A stretch of 64,000 nt of DNA from NCBI GenBank assembly GCA_037903355.1, contig JBAJFE010000020.1, positions 124,001 through 188,000 on the forward strand, given 5' to 3'. Below the pieces are notes generated by a model that was not told the origin of the DNA, did not search any database, and saw only the letters and a program-made list of their open reading frames with translations. This DNA comes from Trichuris trichiura. Taxonomy: Eukaryota; Nematoda; Enoplea; Trichinellida; Trichuridae. Below, piece after piece: positions 1 to 11,590 of the stretch. The translations under genes were made by a program, and so were the position numbers. Every line of letters starts with the position of its first letter. Within the stretch, counting starts at the first letter, position 1.

Positions 1-571
1 ACCGTCCTTAAAGGAACTAATTGATCGCAGTGAACAAGTAAGCTTTGGTCAATATGCCTGCTCAACTACAGCTTTTATTAGTTGCGCCTCCGCTGAGTTG
101 TTTGAAGAAATTGTTTCCGGAACATCTTCCGTTCGCAATAGCTCAAAAGGGGACGGTTTCTCTGCTGCCTAAAGAAAAAACAAAGCAAACTACAAAAGTA
201 CACGTTCTGTCCATAGAAAACAGCAATGGATTGCTTTTTTATTTATTATTTAAAAATGACAAAAGGCAAACAAACATGAACGGAACGGTACTGAAGAAAA
301 AAGAATGCAGGCCACGTCAAAACGTGCTCCCAAATGTACAGTAAAGCAGCTGTAATGCAGGTAAAACGACTATAAAGAATTTAAGCTTTCGTAGTTCACA
401 ATATCCTGTTGATTACGCAATTTAAGCTTAACACAAAAATGAACTCTTACTTGACAAACAGTAGCCACGAGAGAGCTATCCACTGCCTGCAACAGAAGTG
501 GCCAAACAGGAGACCATTTTTAGCTTAAGCATAGCCACGCGATCGACAGAAACTTCAATGTTTTCAATTTA

Positions 572-1411
572 TTACCTGCATTCAACTAGTGTACTGTACA
601 TTTTAGAGCGCATTTCAATAAAACTTATCTTGGCTACTTTTAGCGTAATCAGAGTTGGTGTCCCTCTCCAAAAAAAAACTGAATTGTCCGCTAACGCAAT
701 GGAATGAATGAATGAATGCCAAACCTGTTCCTGCTCATCAGCTCCGTTACCGACAACCGTCCGTGAAGTGTTCGAAAGCAGTTTTTGCGATTGTGGCCGC
801 TTTTCTTCTTCTTTGTCTCTTTTAGCTTTAAGCGCTTTTTGTTTCGCTTCCATTTTGCATTGTAAGGTGTCTTCTTTGGCCCTGATGGCCTCCTGAACAG
901 CTTGCAGGCGTTCCTCGTTCAATTGGATCGACGATTTGTTCATTTTTAGCTTTGACTCCATAACAGCTATACTTGCCTTCGCTTGCACTATGCGAAGCTG
1001 CAGTTTTGATAAATCGATTTTAACTTTTTCCCTGAACATAACATTCTATTATATTTTAAATAAAACGCCATAAGTTCAGACATACAAGGCCTTATCGTAG
1101 TTTCGTTTGCCTGATTTGGAAACAACTGGGCTTTCCTATAAATAAAAGATACGACCGAAAAATAAGAGAGCATCAATCTTACGGATGTAGCTGCCGCATG
1201 CTCACTTCCTGAAGTTAAAACCGCCCTTTCGGCGGCTACAAAATCCTCCAGTTGCTTCTGCCGATTCGTTAGCATAAGTAGATTGCTTTCCATCTGTTCT
1301 AATGCTGCCAGCTTTGACAAGAGCAAAAAGCGGTTCTGCTTTTCCTTTTCCTTCATCGTGAAAAGAGACCGCCGCAAACTATCCGCATGACGACGGATGC
1401 GACTTGGAGGG
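572..1411 (-). CDS. Coiled-coil protein, partial gene (two exons seen)
   Basis: Two open segments on the minus strand join in frame. The upstream exon (1411-1183) begins after a TTTTAG acceptor and ends at a GTAAGA donor. The downstream exon (1045-572) begins after AATAG and ends at a stop. The intron is 137 bases. The product is rich in Lys, Glu, Gln and Leu with heptad-like spacing (LAALEQMESNLLMLTNRQKQ, then KLQLRIVQAKASIAVMESKL) and a KAKRDKEEEKR stretch, so a long coiled coil is likely. The acceptor at 1412 implies earlier exons that I could not find. Some ATG14/UVRAG-like autophagy proteins have a similar layout, but no diagnostic motif is visible, so I assign no function. A run of about 60 residues at the C-terminus is not coiled-coil-like and could be intron read-through. 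Confidence 0.45.
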
Positions 1412-1454
1412 CTAAAATCAAGAAAAACAACTTTATTTCCAAAATAGGCGAAAG

Positions 1455-1691
1455 CGGTTTGTTGGATCTTCTACGGCTTTTCCCGTTCTTGTCTGCGTTG
1501 GTATCTGTAGTTTTAAACGAAACAATTGCTCTACCAACGGGTGGATGAGCGATTATTAGGAAAAATAGTACGGGACCAATACACTCAACTTTAATTTTCA
1601 GAGCTTTCGGAACGCTCTAGTTCCGTCGTCAGTGCCGTAGAAGATCTAACAAACCATAAAACATCAGCCCGTTACAAAACATCCTGCTCTC
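1455..1691 (-). mobile_element. FB-1 hairpin element, copy 1 (one arm deleted)
   Basis: This 237-bp insertion is flanked by a 12-bp direct repeat, AATAGGCGAAAG, at 1443-1454 and 1692-1703. Read on the minus strand it starts with the one-sided leader (contains GGATGTTTTGTAACGGGCTG), then GGTTTGTTAGATCTTCTACG. It then jumps almost directly to the right arm, which ends CGTAGAAGATCCAACAAACC. Nearly all of the left arm present in copy 3 is missing, as if the hairpin had been deleted. The right arm matches that of copy 3 (22842-23254) over its length, and the terminal stem is still self-complementary. It lies just upstream of the coiled-coil gene exons. It has no coding capacity. Confidence 0.8.
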
Positions 1692-1703
1692 AATAGGCGA
1701 AAG

Positions 1704-3600
1704 ATTACTTTACCGGTTATACGTTTCCTCCGGATCGTTTTGCTCCTGCAAAGACAATACGAAAAGATACTTAGGAAATGGGCAAGAAAAAATAAAACAA
1801 GTTTTTTACGGCAGAAGACTGTAATGGATCTGTTGAACTGTTTGGGCAGACTTCCATCGAAAAGGAGGGCGTACTAACAGCATTATCCACTTGTACATTG
1901 TCCGAAGGATACATATTTTTTTCTTTGGTCGCGCAAGGTGGACTGCATCCCAGCTAAAGCATTAAATCAAATGGCAATGGCTACTTTACTCCGGCCCATT
2001 GCAAATTATATACCAACTGTTTCCCTTCGCAGTGGTGAGACGGCAGTGACGATATCGCTTCGGCACGTTCTAACGAATGAGCCATATATGAGCAATAAGC
2101 GCTAAAAGTAGACGAACGCATTATATCTGTAGGTGCAACGTAACATCTCCAACATAATTACGCGTAATTATTAATTGAATATACGCTCAGATCAAATTCC
2201 TATAAACGGGAAGTTGGTAGCTTCCCGGAGGATAAATGGGCGCAGAAAACGGGCCTTCTGGGAGGCAGCGGGAACGTTTCGAGAATCTATACAAGCCGTT
2301 CCTATCTATATTATTTGTCTTGCGGCGAATTGTAACCCACAACGAGTCAGTTCGTGTTATCGTCGGAGGATGTATCGATCCAGCGGGGCTGATAAACGAG
2401 TCGGTAAGTCGAATAAAAATATAGTAATGCTTAAAACTATTTCAAAAGTATACTATAGTAAATGCCAGAAAACTGTCAGTAAATTCGCCATAAAAACTGC
2501 CCTAAAGCCGCCAACGAAAATCTCGGTAAAAGCGGTACGATAAATGACGAGCAAGTTTGAATTTACAGTACTCGTCAACCGCCAAAATGTCCGATTCTAA
2601 TGCTTGTTAACAAAGCACTATTGAGCAACTACTGTTGACGTTGCGCGAAAAAAGAAGTCATAAAATAGAATTTTAAATTAAAAAACCTTTTTTGCTTTTT
2701 TGTTAATTCAAATTCTTACCTATGAGAATTTATATTAGAAAAAATTTGAGGCTGTCCTATCAAGAATAACAACTGCATCTAATTTTGAACGACTTTGAAC
2801 CGGGGAATGCCGCCACTTTGCTTTAAGCGCAAAAAGGGCAGGACCGTTGTGCTGACAGGCGCTAGCGTCACGCTGACAGCATTGCAGTGTTCTTCTATTA
2901 ATAACTCAAAGCTCAAGTTGTGATAATAAGCTTCGATGTCCCATTTATTTACCTCAGCGTGCAAGAACGAAGGTCAGCTGACTGAGCAAACTATGCTTTG
3001 CCTAAGGAAAGTGCACACTAACGCATCAGCGCGAGACAATCGAATGACATCCGTTAGTTAGATGTGTGCAAATATTTTGCGCGTCAGTTGGAAATACGAA
3101 AATCACATTGCCACTTATCGCAGAACTGAAGCTACCTAATACGCCTGCCTAGAAAAGACAACTTTTTTAAAGTTTACAACGAGGTAAAGAATGAAGGAGC
3201 AACAGGTCACAACGTTTTTAAAACTAGTGCTCCTCCCAACCTATAGCAGTCCAGGTCTCATACGGCAAAAGAAAGAGAACTACCTAGCTGCTCATACTCC
3301 AACACTAGCGCATGCAGAAAATCGGTATTTCACTTTCTGTTTGGTTGGACAGGTTAATGCTTCTTACCGTTAGAGCTCGTTTGAGAACTATACCTTTGTG
3401 TCAAACATTGTAAGCCACTTCTGAGGGCAACATTTACAGCTGGAGACGCACTGAGCCTAATTCCAAGCCGCACCTATCGCACAGATCAAAAGAATGGACT
3501 CCTCTAAAGCTCAGCTAACGTTATGTGACAAAAACCGATCGTGCACTGAAAAACAGTATCGCGCGTTTACGATGCAGTTACAAAGAGCAAAAGCCGCATG
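1704..3600. other. Spacer with no recognised gene
   Basis: Short open frames occur here, for example 2175-2543 on the plus strand. They show no recognisable motif or splice context, and many start on non-ATG codons. The only structured content is the decayed coding-like repeat at about 2780-3030, listed separately. Confidence 0.5.
2779..3030 (-). repeat. Histone-spacer repeat (decayed coding-like family), copy A
   Basis: The minus strand carries GACCTTCGTTCTTGCA followed about 80 bases on by TATTAATAGAA. The same order is seen at 10845-10930 (plus) and around 8040-8150 (minus). The translated segment reads NKWDIEAYYHNLSFELLIEE, and the other copies read as related peptides with an LLIE core. 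The open frame 2779-2964 ends at a stop and has no convincing start. I read it as a fragment of an old dispersed gene or retroelement, family unknown. Confidence 0.5.
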
Positions 3601-3621
3601 CATCGTTGCATTAAATTTGGT

Positions 3622-3637
3622 GGCCCTGAAAAGGGCC
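3622..3637 (-). terminator. Histone 3' stem-loop of H2B
   Basis: Read on the minus strand the sequence is GGCCCTTTTCAGGGCC, a 6-bp stem with a TTTC loop followed by ACCA. This is the metazoan replication-dependent histone 3' processing signal bound by SLBP. It lies 34 bases after the H2B stop. Confidence 0.95.
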
Positions 3638-3671
3638 GTTTGGGGTCATATGGCAGCAATCGTGTTGCCGC

Positions 3672-4043
3672 CTATTTAGCGCTGGTGTACTTCGTTACCG
3701 CCTTTGTTCCTTCGCTGACAGCATGCTTGCTCAGCTCTCCAGGAAGCAAAAGACGGACGGCGGTTTGGATCTCTCTTGAACTGATCGTGTGTCGGTTATT
3801 GTAATGAGCCAGGCGAGATGCCTCGGCACCAATTCGATCGAACACGTCATTCACAAAGCTATTCATTATTGACATCGCTTTGCTACTGATTCCTGTGTCG
3901 GGATGAACTTGCTTGAGAACCTTGTAGATGTACGTAGCGAACGACTCCTTCCTTGACTTCCTTCTCTTCTTGTCTCCACCCTTTGTTACTTTTTGAGCCT
4001 TGCCAGCTTTCTTAACGCCTTTTACCACTGCCTTACCAGCCAT
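3672..4043 (-). CDS. H2B: Histone H2B
   Basis: An intronless 123-aa core histone. After a basic Lys-rich tail of about 30 residues it has the H2B histone fold: [19 protein letters not shown], then [27 protein letters not shown] and [18 protein letters not shown]. It ends AVTKYTSAK, with the usual ubiquitylation-site context. It pairs with H2A in nucleosomes. It is divergently transcribed from H2A across a 205-bp shared promoter and has its own 3' stem-loop, so S-phase expression is expected. Length is normal for invertebrate H2B. NRHTISS in place of the more usual KRSTITS is a minor variation. The start follows from the family N-terminus (MAGKAV). Confidence 0.97.
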   Translation of the reverse strand: MAGKAVVKGVKKAGKAQKVTKGGDKKRRKSRKESFATYIYKVLKQVHPDTGISSKAMSIMNSFVNDVFDRIGAEASRLAHYNNRHTISSREIQTAVRLLLPGELSKHAVSEGTKAVTKYTSAK

Positions 4044-4248
4044 GACAAACTAACCAAGGACTAATGAGAATTGCGCTTCCGACAGGACATTAAGTAGGCG
4101 AGGGGCAGGTAAACAGTTGAACGTTGACCAATCAGAGGTCGACTGCGAGCCAAGAGCGGTTGAGTGACATATTCACGAGGTTATTTAAACATTACGTTTT
4201 ATCAAAGGTCATTCATTGTCATTTGTTTGTTTGACGTAAGCTGACATT
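4044..4248. promoter_or_regulatory. Shared divergent H2B/H2A promoter
   Basis: These 205 bases separate the two divergent ATGs. They hold a CCAAT box (ACCAATCAG, 4127-4135) and, in the H2A direction, a TATA-like TTATTTAAA at 4181-4189 about 60 bases before the H2A start. A matching TATA for H2B is less clear; TACTTAATG on the minus strand near 4090 is a candidate. Confidence 0.65.
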
Positions 4249-4635
4249 ATGACTGGTCGTGGTAAAGGTGGAAAAGTGAAAGGCAAGTCGAAGAGTCGAA
4301 GCAGCAGAGCAGGATTGCAGTTTCCCGTTGGGCGTATTCATCGTTTGCTTCGACGAGGAAACTATGCTGAACGAATTGGAGCCGGCGCTCCGGTATACCT
4401 TGCCGCCGTCATAGAATACTTGACAGCTGAAGTTTTGGAATTGGCTGGCAATGCAGCTCGTGACAATAAGAAGACAAGAATCATCCCACGTCATTTGCAG
4501 TTGGCCATCCGAAATGACGAAGAACTGAGCAAGTTCCTCAAAGGAGTGACGATCGCTCAGGGTGGCGTGTTGCCGAATATTCAAGCAAGCCTTCTCCCAA
4601 AGAAAACTGAGTTGAAGGCTTCCAAGAAGGACTGA
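4249..4635 (+). CDS. H2A: Histone H2A
   Basis: An intronless 128-aa core H2A. The N-terminal tail SGRGKGG appears as [20 protein letters not shown]. The fold follows with [20 protein letters not shown], the acidic-patch region [38 protein letters not shown] and the docking domain [15 protein letters not shown]. It is a canonical H2A rather than H2A.Z or H2A.X: there is no C-terminal SQ[ED] motif and the L1 region is standard. [20 protein letters not shown] is near invariant. It is divergent from H2B and followed by its own stem-loop. Confidence 0.97.
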   Translation: MTGRGKGGKVKGKSKSRSSRAGLQFPVGRIHRLLRRGNYAERIGAGAPVYLAAVIEYLTAEVLELAGNAARDNKKTRIIPRHLQLAIRNDEELSKFLKGVTIAQGGVLPNIQASLLPKKTELKASKKD

Positions 4636-4663
4636 GAACCAGTTCTTCCATTTGACCCAAAAC

Positions 4664-4679
4664 GGCCCTTTTCAGGGCC
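4664..4679 (+). terminator. Histone 3' stem-loop of H2A
   Basis: GGCCCTTTTCAGGGCC, a perfect 6-bp stem with a TTTC loop, lies 28 bases after the H2A stop and is preceded by AAAAC. It is the SLBP/U7-dependent 3' end signal. Confidence 0.95.
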
Positions 4680-5297
4680 ACTAAATTGTACGCAACAGTG
4701 CGCGTAAAAAATTGGTACTCTGTTTAGTAATTGAACTCAAAGTAATCTACACGGTTAAAGAGCGCGGCGAAATTTTGATGTGAGTGATAAGGCGTCATTA
4801 TAAAATTTTTAAATTGCCCTTGCTTTATGTAAGGTATAGCGAATGCGCTATCGAATTTGATGCGATTAGTAGCCGTTGGCGTGGCTACTGGCGTAAAGGT
4901 GGTTTGTGTAACTTTGTAACTTGTAGTTCTAACAGAAATGCTTTGGTTCAGCAGAAGTACCGTTGGAGTGAGAACAATTTGAATGTCACGTGATCTGCCG
5001 TTCTTTATTTAACTAGAAACTGAACAAATAATTTCCGCCGAACTATGGAAAACTAGTCGTGTTTTCCGTTTGCATTTATAAGATAAAGGTCTTCGAGAAA
5101 TTAATGTAAACATCTGGATGTCCAGATGCTAATAGCACATTCAACGGAAAGCTATGCCCGTCAGTAAAGCGTGTGCACGTTAAAAAAATGTCCTTTGCAG
5201 CAGTGGACAGTTTGCAAAAATTATTCGATTGGCTCACTAAGCAAACTATACTAACGACAAATACGCGCATTTCCTGTTTTAGTACAGAATTGTCTCC

Positions 5298-5580
5298 CTA
5301 ACAGCTGTTATTTCCTTTGTCCGCAAGAACGTAGCGCACCTGGTCGACGGGAAATTCGATAAAGGTCGAATATGTTCCACTGTTACAATGGCGTCTACGC
5401 AAGTCCGTTTGACCTACGGCTAACGCTAGTGCCCTATTTTCTGGCTGTTCCTTTGTCTTAGACTGACGTGAACATCTGCTGAAGCGAACGCAAACATGTC
5501 TATGGCGTCTATCTTTTTCGGATTCTTGGCAACCATCCAAACATTCGTCGCAGCAGCTGCGTTTATCGGTCAAAGTAACA
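5298..5580 (-). repeat. Histone-spacer repeat (decayed coding-like family), copy B
   Basis: On the minus strand one frame reads NVWMVAKNPKKIDAIDMF and, further on, another reads FIEFPVDQVRYVLADKGNNS. Both align with peptides from the copy at 14062-14360 (NIWLIAKNSNKTDAIEL and YFPVEQLVSSLRNKSNNS). A shared DNA stretch, GTAGGTCAAACG, lies between the two blocks in both copies. The two peptides are in different frames here, so the copy is frameshifted. It is homologous to a real coding sequence somewhere, but I do not recognise the family. Confidence 0.5.
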
Positions 5581-5589
5581 ACAAACGCT

Positions 5590-7030
5590 CAGATAGTCCG
5601 ACTCTGCTCCGTAGCACTCCTTATGGTTACTGTATATTGCGAAAGTGACCGTTAGAGAAAGGAAGTTAATAAGCAAATCTCAGTAAAGTAAATGCCAAGA
5701 CGAGTTCGAAGAGGATCGTTTCTGAGAGTACGACTACAAAACTTTATGCCTGTTTTAAATTAACGCGTTGCAGAGATTAATTATTATGACGTATAGACTC
5801 TAGTTTCCTTTTTGGGCAATTTTTGGGCAAATGAAGTCATTTTCAATATCCTTTAATAAAGCAGCGTATATCCATCCTGCTGGTGGTCGTACCATTCATG
5901 TTGCCTTGCCCTGATCTAGCACCGCACACATCTTAGCAATAAATTAAAAAGGTTGTTCAATAAAACGGCAAAATCTTAAAGTCCGTCTTCTTTCCTGCAT
6001 TTATAGTTGCTTGGCAAAGTGTTCTTCTTCAGTTATCGTTTCTAGCAATCAGACGAAAGCCGCAACAAGCAAATCATGCAACTGAACAGTCCACAAAAGT
6101 AAAAAAGACAATAAACATTAAGCAGACTTTATTAAAAGGCCGATTTTGTGAAAAGGTACGCGCTCAGCGCAGTCAATTCTCTGGACGGATAGTGATCTTC
6201 AATTCAACATACAGGAGAACCTCCGTTACTCTGATTTTGGTTATCCAGATTACCTAAGAAGCGAAAATTTTAAAGATTGTACAAAAGGTTTCGAACTTTA
6301 AAGTGGGCTGACGCTACCTTATACCTCACACTTTCCACTCACAGGATGTTTCAACAGAATCCATGGAGCTGTGCTCGAAAAAGGGTGCTGCTCCGTCGTC
6401 CTACGTTACTCTCACAATGGGGCTACATGGTTCCAAAGCTATGTACGCTGTTTTCTTGAATTTTTTTAACAGTTTGTTTATCCATTCTTTGTTAGGGTAT
6501 TTGTTTTAATTTTTTTTACAGAGATAAGGACGAAAAAGGGGAAAATTCCTTGGAAAAATCAAATACGAAAACCTTTCACCCCCTTGCCAGACATCCAGTC
6601 TGTAATTCTATTTCATGCATAAAAACGTGTTTAAGAGATCAACTTTACGTCAAAATAACAAATTGCTATTTGATTTTGCTGGTTTTCAATTATTCCGATC
6701 CTCAGTTCTGCTTAGCCCGGATAATAGACCACTAGATCTGAAGAGTGAAGATTATATCAAAAAAGGGGGAAAAGCCGTAAAAGATCTTCAGAAACACGGT
6801 AATATCAAAAATAAGAGCTGTCGTCTGCTTTCTGCGCTGTACAAACACTTATAACGAATAAGTAGCCTTTGTGTGAACGACGCAGTGGCTCTTTTACTCG
6901 TATATGGTCGAAACCGTAACCAATAAACTTCTGGGTAAGGCGCTTATTCCGACTTAAATTCTGACTAACAGACTTCATTCTTGTTAATCGCTGACAATTG
7001 AATCAGGAGACACCTGAAAACTCTGCAAAT
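5590..7030. other. Spacer with no recognised gene
   Basis: The region is AT-rich with short frames, such as 6277-6459 and 6550-6854, that share nothing I recognise. No stem-loop, tRNA or coherent splice pattern is visible. Confidence 0.5.
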
Positions 7031-7036
7031 TTAGTA

Positions 7037-7222
7037 CAGTAGAACCTCTGAAGTTGACCACCTCTCTATGTCGACCACCTCCCTAAGTTGACCGACTTTT
7101 GACCACTTGGTTGGTCCGCACGTCAATAATATAATATACCCACAGCCTCTTATGTTGACCACCTCCTATGTTGACCTGTTTTTCCCGGTCCCTTGGGTGG
7201 TCAACTTATGGAGGTTCTACTG
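7037..7222. mobile_element. Tigger/pogo-type MITE
   Basis: A 186-bp non-coding element with inverted ends, CAGTAGAACCTCTGAAGTTG at the left and its complement (CATAAGTTGACCACCC reading inward) at the right. It is bounded by TA on both sides (7035-7036 and 7223-7224). The interior repeats GTTGACCACCTC-like units. A CAG...CTG terminus with a TA target is typical of the pogo/Tigger superfamily. It is non-autonomous. Confidence 0.8.
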
Positions 7223-8019
7223 TATATTCACTCCTATAGAAAGCACTTTGGTCACATAAGTAATTTTCGGTTTGAAAACTAATCTTTGATTTTGGAGTTC
7301 GCAATGCTCTTTACGGCTCAACAGTTCGAACTGGTCGTGATCTCCACGTGTGTTCGGAAGCTTGTTCAAATACACCTTCGGCTCACAGACCGTAATAATC
7401 TGGACTTTATACTCTTTCTTTTAGCGTCGTCTAAGCATTTAACCGGGTAATTTGGTTGAATGAATCAGTGTTCCCAATCCCTTCAGTTATAGCAGTCTCG
7501 AACTCGCTGTTTTGAAGTGAATTTTGAACAGGAAAAACGCAGTATCTGGAAAGCGACGCTTTTCATTCAACTTTACACATTCAATTACTGAGTCAACTCG
7601 ATAAAAAGAAATCAAGGCTGCACATTGTGACTTTGCTAGCATTATTGCCAACCAAATGCGTTGCCTCTAAGTTGATTTGCATTCCGCAGATAAGCCGTCC
7701 GGTCGCAAAGTTTTTGTATTTGCGTTAAGGCAAGCAGCCGTCGGAAGAGCAATCTGTTATCATTACTGACGCGCTTGTGCTGACTGCCGTGCCGGTTAGT
7801 GGCTAGCACGAAGTTGAAATTCCAAACTTTTTCAAACCGTCCTGTGCTATCTTATCAATACGGTGCACAAAGCTGGAGAAACCTTAGCAGCACTTTTGCC
7901 TCCTCACTTTGCATTTACATTATTAGTATTCGTTTGGAAACCATTGAAACACGAAACTGGGCAATAGCGATTCTAGAAGCTCATTGGAGTTGTTTTACGA
8001 CCGCATCGTTTGACGAACG

Positions 8020-8330
8020 ACCTGCGCAGATCATCATCAATTGAACAGTAGTTTCCCGCTGTTCCATAATGGCATTCTATTAATAGTTCCTTGTGAGATA
8101 CGTTACAAAGCTCAATTTGTCGACCTTAGCGTTCAAGAATCAAGGTCAACATGTAATTGTACCAATGCAAACTCGTACGGATGCATGCATGATCAGCAGA
8201 TTCAATCCAGTCAGAGCTGGCATTTCATTGTCATTTCTAATGACCCACAGTTGTTCAGACGCTTTCGAGCAGGTCATAGCGTCTGAAACGTTTGAATTCT
8301 TGGCAATAAGCCAAGGGTTTGTCGCTGTAA
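8020..8330 (-). repeat. Histone-spacer repeat (decayed coding-like family), copy C
   Basis: The minus strand encodes NPWLIAKNSNVSDAM, close to the NIWLIAKNSNKTDAI of the 14-kb copy. After about 130 bases it carries GACCTTGATTCTTGAACGCT and TATTAATAGAATGCC, matching copies A and D. This copy therefore links the two motif blocks in the order WLIAKN block, then LLIE block. Stops interrupt it. The 142-codon plus-strand frame over the same bases (8093-8521) starts on GTG and is probably a shadow. Confidence 0.5.
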
Positions 8331-9174
8331 ATGATGGTTTTGCTAATAGGCTAATGCAACATTCCATTGATAAAATAGAATATATCGAATCTAATATATC
8401 CACACTTTATTTGGACGCAGGGACGGTAAGCTTCTTTCTTAGTAGCGGATTACTAACAAATGGGCTTATCCTACCGTATCCCGCCAATGAAGACACCCGT
8501 TGTCAGGCGTCCAATTTTTAAACACCTGTAATAAAAATCGGTTTTCATCGTATAATCTTTGAAGCACGGCCGAAAAAATCAAACAACAATTTCGGACGAA
8601 AGTAATGTATGGATCCTATCTTGGTCATCAATCAACAGTCGCGGGTGACAGAATTCTAAGCAGTAAACTAAAAAGCCACAATATTTTCATGTTTTCCATT
8701 TCCCGCCCCCGACTACTAACTCTATTGATTCGCACCCTGAAAATAAAACATCGTTGGTTCCGAAAGTTGCTTAACTCATCCCGTAAATAAAGAACTTTCA
8801 CACGATAGAGCTAAATATACGTAAAGAAAGTTTCTGCAGGAAAGCTTTATCCTGTTATAACTTGCTTACTGATTTTAATTGCACATAAAAACTGTAAAGT
8901 TTGCGATGATTCCTTGACTTCTTTAACCATTTTCACCCATCTTTACTGCCAACTCTTTGCTTTGCAATCGCTCGAATCTACCCACGCAATGGGTGCATTA
9001 CTTAGTCATTAATCAATATATCGATCAGCGAAACCTACGCTTCCGGCGAATACTTCGGCAACTGCTCTTTTCTATTGGTTGGTTACGTGACCTATAGGTG
9101 TCGCCTATAATGCTGCCTTACTAAGCGCGATGCTGAGTGGCCAGCAGTCAGTCCTGAGCTTGTTTCTGTGGTAG

Positions 9175-9516
<342 letters not shown>

Positions 9517-9551
9517 GCGGTTGCTGCATGCGCAGCTTTTTGACCCCAAAC

Positions 9552-9567
9552 GGCCCTTTTTAGGGCC
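9552..9567 (+). terminator. Histone 3' stem-loop of H4
   Basis: GGCCCTTTTTAGGGCC followed by ACCA lies 35 bases after the H4 stop. The loop is TTTT rather than TTTC, and the stem is identical to those of the other three histone genes here. Confidence 0.92.
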
Positions 9568-9619
9568 ACCAAATTTTGTTGACGCAAACTGCAATCTGCT
9601 ATAATTTGCGCGCGTAAAA

Positions 9620-11580
9620 CTGCAATGCGTAGGTGAGCGGTTTGTATGATCTCAAAACAGCGAAAAAGCTGCGAAATCGCAGCTGCACTGTAACTGGCAG
9701 CAAGTGCAGTTCAAAAGTCGAATCTCAAGTTACATGTTGAACGGTGAAAAAAATGCTAAAATTTCGAGTACGCAGGCGCTAGCAAACTAAGCGAAGTGGC
9801 TGTTTTTCTGCTGAGTGGTTAGCGAATGTTTTCAGAGCTTCCCATTCGTTCGGTAAGCTCTCAGTTAACGCCATACTCAAAGTATTCCGTTTCGCGACTG
9901 CAGTACAGTAATCTGTACCGCGATTATTCTTCTTGTAATTCCCTGTTCTCTGATGGGCAGGAATTATTTCAAGCCAATGAAACTTCGTCGTACAAGTTGA
10001 GCTAAGCTCATTCTTATTTTTGATATCAAGGAAATACTCTAATTTTTCCTCTTCTACAATTAACAAACGTTCAAAACATTTTCGCAACTGCACTACACGA
10101 GGAGGAAACGTTTGAGTTCGAAATCGTACTTACACGTAGAACCAAGCAGCATATTAATTCTACTTCGCAGCTCCTTTAACCATGCATTCGGCTATTTTTA
10201 CCTACTAACTCGTCCTTTGGCGAGTAAATCTCTATTCCACTTCAAAAGGCGAAAATTGTTAGAAAGGAAACGACCAGTGGAACTTTTCGTATGCTGCTTA
10301 TCACGTAATGAGCTTTTATCGGTGACGACGGCACTAGTTGGATCCCCAAAATCTTTATTCTACCATTCGTTCCTTTTTCCCTTCAAGAGGAACCCGTTTC
10401 AAGTCGTCACTTCTTGAATAGTATTAAAGTAGCATATGGTCCAGATAGAATAAAGTTTGCTAAAACAGGTGAACACATGGTCCTGCGAAAAGCAAAAATG
10501 CTTGGTAAGCTGTTCTTTTTGAAATTCCGAGACGTAACGCTATAAAATGTTTCGCTCAAAATGAGCTCATTTTGATAACGCTAGAATTGTACGTATTCCG
10601 AAAACTTGCTGTCTTTGCCTAAGAAAACAGAACTTCTGCGTTCCTTCAGCAATTTACTGCACTGGCGGACGGGTACTTGGCTTCTTGCCAAGAATTCAAA
10701 AACTGCCGGCGCTAACGCATATATTAACAATCTTATCAGCAGTCGCTGGTAATGAAATGCCACGTAATTAATGCACGAACGTTATCTCCCGCTGATTAAT
10801 CTGTGTGCATTCCGTTGACATAGCGAAGTTTGCTTAGTCAGTTGACCTTCGTTCTTGCAGTGTATGGTCGAAAAACAGCTTTGGAATTTATCTCACGGTG
10901 TACTATTAATAGAACACCATTATTAGAACCGCGGGGGACTAATCAATTATAGCTGACCCTGCGCAGGTCGACCGTCTAACAACGCAATTGCGAAACAAGT
11001 TGTTTGCGTTTCTGGGTCACTAGTAGCCAGTTTCTGCATGTAATGGCTTCACGGTTACAACTAATAATAGCAAGTTGATTTGTAGAAATACAAAAATGCT
11101 CCTGAATTATTTAGCAATACATTGTAAATATGAAAGCTTAAATAATGAATATATATATATGTATATTGCACTACATCTACTTGAACTGTTCGGCGAAGTG
11201 GTACGATAGCAGGGGTCCACGCAAGAAATTTTCCAACTTCATAACAGCCAAAAAGAAGCGCGGCGAACAGTAAAATCTCATCACCAAAGGAACATCTCTG
11301 GTCGTCAACGCAGAAACGAGCCAGCACGTAGCTCGGCGTATGCAATTAAGGTTTTAAATATTTCTGCTACATTCTCTTCATCAGCAATAGCGTCCAAAGT
11401 TCTACTCTTAAAAGCTTTCTGACTGCTGTGCCGTTTGGATAATCGAACATCTGTTGTATTTCCTCATTGAAAAGATGGCCACATTATGGCCGTCGTATTT
11501 GGTGCTCTCATACCTTCGGGCCCTCATACCTCAGAGCTTAACCTTCAGAAGAGAATAGCCCAAGATCCGAACAGTTACGG
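9620..11580. other. Spacer, mostly without recognised genes
   Basis: Open frames at 9779-10093 (minus) and 10112-10417 (plus) have no recognisable domain and no splice or start context I trust. The coding-like repeat copy D lies at about 10640-10930. A short (TA)n run sits near 11147-11165. Confidence 0.5.
10640..10930 (+). repeat. Histone-spacer repeat (decayed coding-like family), copy D
   Basis: The plus strand encodes GTWLLAKNSKTAGAN (DNA TTGGCTTCTTGCCAAGAATT), matching the WLIAKN block of copies B, C and E. About 170 bases later it has GACCTTCGTTCTTGCAG and TATTAATAGAACACC, matching copies A and C, with a readable SFLQCMVEKQLWNLSHGVLL. Stops lie between the blocks. The order agrees with copy C. 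Confidence 0.5.
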
Positions 11581-11590
11581 AGATCAAATA

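Noticed and set aside
1655..1691. CTGATG near the FB-1 leader as a hammerhead ribozyme core
   Set aside because: The CTGA(N)GA core is not complete, copies 2 and 3 lack it, and no GAAA partner in the right position was found.
8093..8521. 142-codon open frame on the plus strand
   Set aside because: It starts on GTG, has no splice or domain support, and overlaps a minus-strand repeat whose peptides are conserved in other copies.
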